Shown: positions 17,130 through 24,240 of the stretch, in pieces
Layout: every line of letters starts with the position of its first letter
Position numbering within the stretch: position 1 is the stretch's first letter
From: Aliihoeflea sp. 40Bstr573
Lineage (GTDB): Bacteria > Pseudomonadota > Alphaproteobacteria > Rhizobiales > Rhizobiaceae
DNA: 41,852 nt
Assembly (NCBI RefSeq): GCF_024105655.1
Contig: NZ_JAAAMH010000024.1
Span: 1 to 41,852 of the forward strand
Direction: 5' to 3'
The notes under the pieces: generated by a model
Told to the model about the DNA's origin: nothing
Database searches by the model: none
What the model saw: only the letters and a program-made list of their open reading frames with translations
Position numbers and translations under genes: made by a program

Positions 17130-20100
17130 TTATGCCGTTGCCGGGCCGCTGGACGGCTCGATATTGACCAGGAACGCCTTGAATTCCGGCGTTTCGATAT
17201 TCGCGTCGCCCACGAAGGGGGTCAGCGAATTCGGTCCCATGCCGTTCTTGGCCGCACCCGTGAAGCCCCAGTGGAGCGGGATGCCGACGATGTGGACAGG
17301 CTTGCCGTCGCAGATCAGCGGCTGGATGCGCTTGGTGACGACTGCTTTCGCCTGCACCGAGCCGCGCTTGTTCCAGACCCGGCACCAGCCGCCCTTCTCG
17401 ATGCCCCGCTCCGCCGCGAGCTCTTCCGAGATCTCGACAAAGAATTCGGGCTGGAGAACGGCGTTCACCCAGACATGCTTCGTCCAGTAGTGGAAGTGCT
17501 CGGTGAGGCGGTAGGACGTGGCCGCATAGGGGAACTCCTCCGCATCGCCGAACGACTCGCGGTCGCTTTCGAAGACGCGCGCCACCGGATTGCCCCGGAT
17601 CGCGGGCGCAACCACGTTGACCACGGGCGATTCGAACGGCTCGTAGTGAGCAGGGAACGGCCCGTCACGCATCATGCCGCGGGTAAACAGTCGCGACTGC
17701 CCTTCCGGGTTCATGATGAAGGGGCCGACCTCGCGCGGTTTTGCCGTCGGCGGAATGTCGGGCACGTCGTATCCCGTCCATTTCTCGCCGTCCCACTCGA
17801 TGAGCTTGCGATCGGGGTCCCACGCATTCCCATCCAGATCGGCCGAGGCGCGATTGTAGAGGATGCGCCGGTTGGCCGGCCAGGAGAACGCCCAGTTGAG
17901 ATAGGCGCCGGTCGCGTCGGGGTCGGAATTGTCCCGTCGCGCCATGTTGTTGCCGTTCTGGTTGAAGCAGCCCGAATAGATCCAGCAGCCGGCGGCCGTG
18001 GAGCCGTCGTCGCGCAGCGCGGCGAACCCCGGCACCTGCTGTCCCGCCTCCACCGTGACCTTCGTCGGATCGTTCGGATCGCGCAGCGTCTCGACGGCAT
18101 AGCCGTTCAATTCGCGGGCAATCTCATCCGCCTTCGGATCGGTCGGGTCGGCATACGGCCAGTGCAGGTTCAGGATCGGGTCGGGGAACTTGCCGCCCTC
18201 CTCCTGATAGAGCTGCTTCAGCTTCAGGTGAATCTGCGCCATGATCCAGGTGTCGTGCCTGGCCTGCCCCGGCAGGTTCTGCGCCGGCCAGTGCCACTGG
18301 AGCCAGCGACCGGAATTGACCAGCGCTCCTTCGTCCTCGGCAAAGCAGCTCGTGGGGAGCTGGTAGACCTCGGTCTGGATCGACGCCGAGTCCACGTCGT
18401 TGAACTCGCCGTGGTTCTCCCAGAAGCGGGCGGTTTCCGTCTCCAGCGGGTCCATGACGACCAGATATTTCAGCTTCGAGAGCGACCGCGTGATCTTGCC
18501 CCTGTCAGGGAACGAGAGCAGCGGATTGAAGCCCTGGCAGAAATAGCCGAACATCTGGCCCTGATCCATCATCTCGAAGGCGCGCAGCACGTCGTATGCG
18601 GGCAGATCGAGCTTGGGCAGATAGTCGTAGGCGAACTGGTTTTCCGGCGTCGCGGCCGAGCCCCACATGGCCTTCATGAAGGACACGAAGAACTTCGGAT
18701 AGTTCTGCCAGTAGCTGACCTGATTCGGCCGCAGCGGCTTGAAACCGCGGCTCGAAATGTAGGTCGCGTAGTCGACCTCCCTTTCGGTCGGGATGTTGAG
18801 ATAGCCCGGGATCAGGTTCGACATCAGGCCGATGTCGGTCAACCCCTGGATGTTGGAGTGCCCGCGCAGCGCATTCATGCCGCCGCCGCGCACGCCGATA
18901 TTGCCGAGGATGAGCTGCAACATCGCCATGGAGCGAATGTTCTGCGATCCCTTGGAATGCTGCGTCCAGCCGAGCGCATACATCGACGTCATCGTCTTGG
19001 TCGGCGTCGAGCATTCCGAGATCATCTCGGCGACCTTCAGGAACTTCTCCCTGGGCGTGCCGCAGATGCGCTCGACCATCTCCGGGGTATAGATGGAGAT
19101 GTGGTCTTTCAGCAGGTTCCACACGCAGCGCGGATTCTGCAACGTCTCGTCCATGACGACGTAGCCGTCATCGCCGATCTCGTAATCCCAGGTCGCACGG
19201 TCGTAGTCGCGCTTATCGGCGTCATAGCCGGTAAACAGGCCGTCCTGGTAGGTGAAGCCTTCCTTGACGATGTAGGCCGCGTTGGTAAACGCGTTGACGT
19301 AGTCCCACTGCACCTTGTCGTTGTCGATGCAATACTTGATGACGCCGAGCAGGAACGCGATGTCCGTGCCCTGGCGGATCGGCGCGTAATAGTCCGCGAC
19401 CGAGGCCGAGCGCGTGTAGCGCGGATCGACGACGATGAGTTTGGCGCCACGGTTGGCCTTCGCCTCCGTAACCCATTTGAAGCCGCACGGATGCGCTTCG
19501 GCGGCATTGCCACCCATGATGACGACCAGATCCGTGTTCCGAATGTCGGTCCACGAATTCGTCATTGCACCACGACCGAAAGTTGGGCCCAGACTGGACA
19601 CCGTGGGGCCGTGTCAGACTCTCGCTTGGTTGTCGAAAGCCACCATGCCGGCCGAACGAACGGCCTTGTAGGTCAGGAACGCGGTCTCGTTGGTCGTGGC
19701 CGACGCTGCCAAAAAGCCCGTGGTCGTCCAGCGGTTCACCGGAACGCCATCCATGTTGCGCTCGATGAAATTGGCGTCGCGATCGTCCTTCATGTGACGC
19801 GCGATGCCTTCGATCGCCTCGTCCCAGGAAATCTCCTCGAAGGCGTTCGAGCCGGGACGACGAACCTTCGGGTTCATGAGCCGGGTGTCGGACTTGATGA
19901 AGTCGAGCAGCGCCGCGCCCTTCGGGCACAGCGTGCCGCGATTGGTCGGGTGATCGACGTCGCCCTCAAGGTGGACCGCTTCGGCCGTGCCCTGCGCGAT
20001 ATCGCCCTTGGAGTAGATGATGACGCCGCACGCCACCGAGCAATAGGGGCACGTGTTGCGCGTTTCCGTGGTGCCGGCGAGCTTGTAGGGCCGCAGGCCC

Positions 20101-20210
20101 TCGACGAATGCCGCTTCCGCTTCCCCGAAGCCGAAAGCGCCAAGCGTCGTCGCCGCGACACCCGCGCCGGCCCCCTTGAGGAAGCTGCGGCGTGAGATTT
20201 CCATATTCAT
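17130..20210 (-). CDS. fdoG: Selenocysteine-containing formate dehydrogenase alpha subunit
   Basis: This is the catalytic molybdenum/tungsten bis-MGD subunit that oxidises formate to CO2. The frame is 1027 codons with an in-frame TGA at 19614-19616, read as selenocysteine at residue 199 (…FDNQARV-Sec-HGPTVSS…). Sec followed by His is the FdnG/FdoG active-site pair. The N-terminus has a Tat signal ([24 protein letters not shown]), so the mature enzyme faces the periplasm. A [4Fe-4S] site follows at Cys54, Cys57, Cys61 and Cys95. Length agrees with FdnG (about 1015). An automatic gene finder would split it into 198- and 823-residue pieces. It heads the operon with fdoH and fdoI, and the factors that decode its UGA are encoded downstream and divergently (selD). 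Confidence 0.97.
19576..19616 (-). promoter_or_regulatory. Bacterial SECIS element in fdoG
   Basis: The UGA (19616-19614) is followed at once by CACGGCCCCACGG and then a hairpin with CC-AGUCU-GG at its tip (apical bases about 19597-19588). The arrangement and bases closely follow the SECIS of E. coli fdnG/fdhF, in which SelB binds an apical stem-loop with a GU-containing loop and bulged U about 15-20 bases after the UGA. The same bases encode [12 protein letters not shown], conserved in FdoG, so sequence is held by both roles. Confidence 0.85.
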
Positions 20211-20264
20211 TCGGAACTCTCCTCCATACCCTATGCCGGAATCCCGGATTCATTCTCGGGTGAA

Positions 20265-20293
20265 ATGCTACAGTTCCGCTATAGTTGTGTCAA
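20265..20293 (-). promoter_or_regulatory. Sigma-70-type promoter for the fdo-sel operon
   Basis: On the - strand, TTGACA (20293-20288) is separated by exactly 17 bases from TAGCAT (20270-20265). The -35 box is a perfect match and the -10 box matches 4 of 6. Transcription would start near 20257, leaving a leader of about 45 bases to the fdoG ATG at 20210. A palindrome lies just upstream of the -35 box, in the position of an activator site. Confidence 0.6.
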
Positions 20294-20299
20294 AGAAGT

Positions 20300-20317
20300 A
20301 AAAACATGAGTGTTTTT
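20300..20317. promoter_or_regulatory. Perfect 7-bp palindrome, possible operator between fdoG and selD
   Basis: AAAAACATGAGTGTTTTT has AAAAACA and TGTTTTT arms around TGAG. Its centre is about 51 bases upstream of the predicted fdoG start and about 98 bases upstream of the selD ATG. It does not match the FNR box (TTGAT-N4-ATCAA). It lies between divergent genes, so a terminator role is unlikely. I infer a regulator site, and the regulator is unknown. Confidence 0.45.
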
Positions 20318-20406
20318 GTCATATTAATAACGCGAAGGCGGGGATTTACGCCTTTTCTTGAAGCGGTAAGTTTCTGCTTCGAAAGTGTGAGGCCGAGGAG
20401 GTAGAA

Positions 20407-21459
20407 ATGGACGCTGCAAGCGAGAAACCCCGTCTGACAAGTCTTGCGCATGGTGGGGGATGCGGCTGCAAGCTGGCACCCTCTGTTCTTCAAGATTTGT
20501 TGAGCGAAATGCCCAAGGCGGGTCCCTATGCCAGTCTGCTGGTCGGAACAGAGACGGCAGACGATGCGGCCGTATGGGATCTCGATGGGACGACCTCGGT
20601 CATCGCCACCACCGACTTCTTCATGCCGATGGTCGACGACCCGCATGCCTTCGGCCGCATCGCCGCCACCAACGCGATCTCCGACGTCTACGCCATGGGT
20701 GGTCGGCCGATCTTCGCGCTCGCGATTGTCGGCATGCCGATCGACAAGATGGAACCCGCGGACATCAGGCAGATCCTCGCCGGCGGCGCTTCGATCTGCG
20801 CGGAGGCGGGCATCCCGGTCGCTGGCGGACATTCCATCGACTGCCCGGAGCCCGTCTACGGCCTCGCGGTAATCGGCACCTGTCCCACGGCGCAGGTCAA
20901 GCGCAACTCGATGGCCCGCCCGGGCGACGCGCTGATCCTCACCAAGGGCATCGGCGTCGGCATCTATTCGGCTGCCATCAAGAAGGGTGCGCTCGACCGA
21001 ACGGGCCTCGACGAGATGATCGCCTCCACCACGCTCCTCAACCGGATCGGAACGGATCTCGCTCTCGACGCTGCCGTTCACTCAATGACCGACGTCACCG
21101 GTTTCGGCATCTTGGGCCACGGGCTCGAAATGGCGCGCGGCTCGGGCGTCACGATCAGGCTGGAGCTTGGCGCCCTGCCTCTGCTGGCGCAGGCCGAGGC
21201 GCTGTCCCGGGCCGGTTTCGTCACCGGTGCCTCGCATCGCAACTGGAAAAGCTATGGTGATGCGGTGTCGCTGCCGGACGGGCTGGAAGACTGGCGCCGC
21301 CACCTTCTGACCGATCCGCAGACCTCGGGCGGGCTGCTCGTCGCCGTGGAGGGGGGACGCGCCGGCGATGTGCTCGCCGACATTCGCGCCGCCGGCTATC
21401 CGCTCGCAACGATCATCGGCAAAGTCGAAGCCGGCGAGGCACGGGTGATGGTCAGTTAG
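20407..21459 (+). CDS. selD: Selenophosphate synthetase SelD
   Basis: SelD makes monoselenophosphate from selenide and ATP, the selenium donor for SelA. The 350-residue protein has the N-terminal glycine-rich catalytic loop HGGGCGCK (Cys19, Cys21, Lys22, equivalent to Cys17, Cys19 and Lys20 of E. coli SelD). Here the active residue is cysteine, not selenocysteine. The ATP-binding ADDAAVW and [12 protein letters not shown] motifs follow, then [16 protein letters not shown] and the late DPQTSGGLL signature. The AIRS fold and length are normal. The start is supported by GAGGAGG about 6 bases before ATG. The gene faces away from fdoG across 196 bases, so both could share control. The leader carries two small stem-loops (AAGGCG/CGCCTT near 20335-20354 and GAAGC/GCTTC near 20359-20380). 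Confidence 0.97.
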   Translation: MDAASEKPRLTSLAHGGGCGCKLAPSVLQDLLSEMPKAGPYASLLVGTETADDAAVWDLDGTTSVIATTDFFMPMVDDPHAFGRIAATNAISDVYAMGGRPIFALAIVGMPIDKMEPADIRQILAGGASICAEAGIPVAGGHSIDCPEPVYGLAVIGTCPTAQVKRNSMARPGDALILTKGIGVGIYSAAIKKGALDRTGLDEMIASTTLLNRIGTDLALDAAVHSMTDVTGFGILGHGLEMARGSGVTIRLELGALPLLAQAEALSRAGFVTGASHRNWKSYGDAVSLPDGLEDWRRHLLTDPQTSGGLLVAVEGGRAGDVLADIRAAGYPLATIIGKVEAGEARVMVS

Positions 21460-21513
21460 CAACGAAATCCGCGCTCGCGTGTTTTTCCGGTCACTAATGT
21501 TTGGAGGAATGGC

Positions 21514-22116
21514 ATGAAACGCTCACTGTTCTCGCTGCCGCTCGTCGGCGCCATGATGACGGCGTCGGTCGCCTATGCGCAAACGCCCCCACCCGCTGCC
21601 GCCACGCCGCCCGCCGAGCAAACCGAACCGGCAGCGCCCTCAGCCGCGCCGTCCCCGTCCACCGAACAGGACGAAGTCCAGCCCGAGCGCGGCGACTGCG
21701 CGGAACCGGCTGGCCAGTCTGCCAGCGATGGCTCGACCGACGATATGCAGGCAGCGCTTGGAACCGAAGAAGCGCCAGATGCCGATGAAGCAGAACAGGC
21801 GGATTCTACCGGCGAGGAGGCGTCCGCGGAGGAATCCGAGTCCGAGACCCAGCCCGTCGCCGGAGCGGACGCGGGCACTGCGCCTGGTGGCGCGGGCTCG
21901 ACGGGCTTCACGGGCGGCCTTGGCGGTTCGAACATCGGTACCAGCCAGTCGGAAGCGCTCGATTCATCTCCCCAGCAGCAGCATCCGCAGGTCGCTTCCG
22001 GCCTCGATCCGATCAGCGGGGAGACGGCAGTCGAAGGTCCGCAGGCGCCGGCTGAACTTGACGAGGATGCGGCCATAACCCCGACGGCCCCGAACGAGGA
22101 TGCGGCCGACTGCTGA
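21514..22116 (+). CDS. Secreted, acidic Ala/Pro/Glu-rich protein of unknown function
   Basis: The 200-residue product begins with a clear Sec signal peptide (MKRSLFSLPLVGAMMTASVAYA|Q). The rest is low in complexity: a Pro/Ala-rich stretch (about 24-60), a strongly acidic Glu/Asp/Ser-rich stretch (about 75-118), a glycine-rich segment GGAGSTGFTGGLGGSNIG (about 128-145), and an acidic tail. There are only two cysteines, one near residue 62 (GDCAEP) and one as the very last residue, so a disulfide closing a loop is possible. A GGAGG site stands 7 bases before ATG. It is probably periplasmic or surface-exposed and intrinsically disordered. I recognise no domain and assign no function. Confidence 0.75.
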   Translation: MKRSLFSLPLVGAMMTASVAYAQTPPPAAATPPAEQTEPAAPSAAPSPSTEQDEVQPERGDCAEPAGQSASDGSTDDMQAALGTEEAPDADEAEQADSTGEEASAEESESETQPVAGADAGTAPGGAGSTGFTGGLGGSNIGTSQSEALDSSPQQQHPQVASGLDPISGETAVEGPQAPAELDEDAAITPTAPNEDAADC

Positions 22117-22224
22117 CCCAGATCAATCGATCGATCAGCTTGACCGCCGCACGCCGTATTGCGATGTGAAGCGCAGGAATTCGCTCTCAGGACGTCTCGG
22201 GCGACGTTTGTCGAGAGAACACGA

Positions 22225-22473
22225 ATGCGCCATCGCAATTTTCACAAGCCGGTCCAGGTGCAGATCGGTCGCGTCGACCGCGACCAGGTCGTTACCAACA
22301 CGCGGCACGCGGCCCTGCTCCTTCTGAAGAACTGGCCGAACCGGGACAGCCCAAAGCGCCGCTCGGCGATGAAAGCTTGCCTGCAGGTCATCCGGGGCGA
22401 AAAACCGCCATCCGTTGCCCGACGGGCCTTCATCGCGGCTGCCAGAGACGTGTCCGTCCTGTTGGACGCCTGA
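22225..22473 (+). CDS. DUF982 domain protein
   Basis: The 82-residue protein fits the short DUF982 family, which is abundant in Hyphomicrobiales. Its pattern is F-x2-PV near the start (NFHKPVQVQIG), an Ala-rich LLLKNWP segment in the middle, a C-x2-VI/L-x-GE-KPP run (ACLQVIRGEKPP), and ARRAFIAAARD near the end. The function is unknown in the family. The frame is open further upstream, but ATG 22225 gives the standard DUF982 N-terminus. It stands alone between the secreted protein and the dehydrogenase, with no clear operon partner. Confidence 0.8.
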   Translation: MRHRNFHKPVQVQIGRVDRDQVVTNTRHAALLLLKNWPNRDSPKRRSAMKACLQVIRGEKPPSVARRAFIAAARDVSVLLDA

Positions 22474-22619
22474 CACGTCCGTGCGGCTTGGCGGCATGCC
22501 GCAAAATCCCGTATCGTCTCCAGCGCGCCGTCTCCGATAGATCCGTTGGCAATCGCTCAGCCGGATTGCCGGACGGCCCTCCCTGCCATAACAGTCACAT
22601 GAAAATCAGGGAGGATGGA

Positions 22620-23396
22620 ATGGATCTCGGCATCACTGGACGTCATGTGCTCGTTACAGGCGGCTCGAAGGGCATCGGGCTTGCCTGCGCGAAAGCGTTT
22701 CGCGACGAAGGCGCCCAGCTAACGATCATTTCGCGCAGTCGAGAGAATCTCGACAAGGCAGCCGCGATTCTCGGTTCGGTCGGGCTCGTCACGGCCGACC
22801 TTGCGAATGCCGAGGACGCCGCGCGGGCGGTCGAAGAAGCGGAGCAAGCTGGCGGCCCCATCGACATTCTCGTCAACTCCGCAGGCTCGGCGCGGCGCAC
22901 GCCGGCCGAAGAACTGTCGCCCGGCCATTATCGCGCCGCGATGGACGCCAAGTTCTTCAGCTACGTCAACGTCATCGATCCTGTGATCAAGCGAATGGCT
23001 GCGCGCGGCGCAGGCGCCATCGTCAACGTCATCGGGAATGGCGGCAAGGTCGCATCGCCGATCCACGTCGCCGGCGGCGCGGCCAACGCCGCGTTGATGC
23101 TGGCGACGGCTGGTCTTGCGAACGCCTATGCCACGCGCGGCATCCGGGTCGTTGCCGTCAATCCCGGGCTCACCGAAACCGAGCGCGTCGCCGAAGGACT
23201 GGAGGCCGACGCCAAGGCACAGGGGATCAGTGTTGAGGAAGCACGCCAGCGCGGCGTTTCCAGGATCGCGCTGGGCCGCTATGCGCGGCCTGAGGAAATC
23301 GCCGATGCGGTCGTCTTCCTCGCATCGGGTCGAGCAAGCTACATTTCCGGCGTGTCGATCACCATGGACGGCGTCGCGGTGCCGACGATCATCTAG
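22620..23396 (+). CDS. Short-chain dehydrogenase/reductase-like protein, atypical active site
   Basis: The 258-residue protein has the Rossmann fold of classical SDRs: cofactor motif TGGSKGIG (residues 13-20), NSAG (86-89) and the post-active-site NPG (181-183). However, the catalytic Tyr-x3-Lys is replaced by His149-x3-Gly153 in SPIHVAGGAANAAL, and the usual catalytic serine region reads VIGNGG. Normal oxidoreductase chemistry is therefore doubtful, although related SDR-like proteins with altered residues do exist. ATG 22620 was chosen for the GGAGG 6 bases upstream. An in-frame ATG at 22599 lies before that site. It overlaps the end of the convergent coiled-coil gene by 8 bases. Confidence 0.85.
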   Translation: MDLGITGRHVLVTGGSKGIGLACAKAFRDEGAQLTIISRSRENLDKAAAILGSVGLVTADLANAEDAARAVEEAEQAGGPIDILVNSAGSARRTPAEELSPGHYRAAMDAKFFSYVNVIDPVIKRMAARGAGAIVNVIGNGGKVASPIHVAGGAANAALMLATAGLANAYATRGIRVVAVNPGLTETERVAEGLEADAKAQGISVEEARQRGVSRIALGRYARPEEIADAVVFLASGRASYISGVSITMDGVAVPTII

Positions 23397-24090
23397 GCTC
23401 CAGCCGATCGACCATGCGCCGCAGCGTGTCGAGCGTATCCTGTATCGCGTCAAGGTCGGCCTGTCCGGCTCCGGTTCGCTCGCCAATCCCATCGTGGAGT
23501 CCGCGCAGCCGGGCAAGCCTCAGTTCCTCGTCGCGAATCTGGCGGCGAGCGTCGTCGAGTGCGGCGTTGCACTTGGCGATTTCCTCGGCGAGCCAGCCGG
23601 CCTTCGACAAGGCAAGCGTCAGGCGCTTCTCGGCGTCTTGGAGGTCGTTGTCGGGCTCAGAACCGGCACTGTCGATCTGCCGACGGATGTCTTCGAAAGC
23701 GTCCTCGTCAATCTCGTCGTGCGCGGCAGCTTCCTGTAGCCGATCCTCACCCGTCAGCCGCGCCATCCAGCCGCCGATGCGGTGCCTTGGCTTTCGACTG
23801 CGTTGCGGCGCGGCAGCGAGGATCGTGTCGTCGCCCTTGCCCGACAGAAGCTGCCCGAACCACCTCTTGGGCTCGACATGTTCCCCGGAAAGCTTGCGAA
23901 GGAGCGCAGGACGCATGTCGGCGGCCAATTCGCCAGGCAGGGTTTCCGCCGGCATCTCATTGTTTTCGGCCAGAGGCTCGGGTTCGATTGCAGGCTCCAC
24001 CGACAGCAGCGATGCCGGCGCGCGCTCGACCGCCCTCTCCGGGGTCGGCTCGCCACGTCGAAACCGGTCCGCAAATCGCGCCATTGCCAT
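23389..24090 (-). CDS. Hypothetical protein with C-terminal coiled coil
   Basis: I do not recognise this 233-residue protein. Its N-terminal half is Pro/Glu-rich and probably disordered (residues about 10-60), followed by a basic patch (SRKPRHRIGGWMARLTGED). From about residue 120 to the end it is a long charged helix, likely a coiled coil (EDIRRQIDSAGSEPDNDLQDAEKRL and so on, ending LDTLRRMVDRLEPR). No signal peptide or membrane span is seen. ATG 24090 starts it, facing away from the polysaccharide genes across 150 bases. Such architecture suits a structural or scaffold protein, but this is inference. Confidence 0.7.
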   Translation of the reverse strand: MAMARFADRFRRGEPTPERAVERAPASLLSVEPAIEPEPLAENNEMPAETLPGELAADMRPALLRKLSGEHVEPKRWFGQLLSGKGDDTILAAAPQRSRKPRHRIGGWMARLTGEDRLQEAAAHDEIDEDAFEDIRRQIDSAGSEPDNDLQDAEKRLTLALSKAGWLAEEIAKCNAALDDARRQIRDEELRLARLRGLHDGIGERTGAGQADLDAIQDTLDTLRRMVDRLEPR

Positions 24091-24196
24091 GTCCTGCCCG
24101 TCTCCATGCCGGCAAACCCGCAGTCTGCACCTAAGAAAACCTAAAGCTTCATGGGTAAGAAAGAGTTAACGACACGTGTTGGCCGCCCTGTCATGG

Positions 24197-24212
24197 TGAA
24201 CATCTTCTTAAG
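24197..24212 (+). promoter_or_regulatory. TTAAG element (CtrA-like) upstream of the Wzz gene
   Basis: TGAA-N7-TTAAG at 24197-24212 resembles one half-perfect CtrA box (TTAA-N7-TTAA). A further TTAAC lies at 24222-24226. Similar elements stand before the two other + strand units that begin with CapK-like genes. Confidence 0.3.
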
Positions 24213-24240
24213 GACTGTCACTTAACCTTGCGCGCACGGA

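Noticed and set aside
19602-19616. Possibility that fdoG is a pseudogene split by a stop codon
   Set aside because: The stop is UGA at the exact Sec position, is followed by a SECIS-like hairpin, and the complete Sec machinery is encoded next to it.
17073-20195. Very long open frame (about 1040 codons) on the + strand opposite fdoG
   Set aside because: It is a codon-pattern shadow of fdoG in GC-rich DNA. The antisense translation has no domain and no ribosome site, and the - strand product is unmistakable.
20300-20317. Palindrome between fdoG and selD as a transcription terminator
   Set aside because: Both genes point away from it, so no transcript ends there, and the stem is AT-rich.
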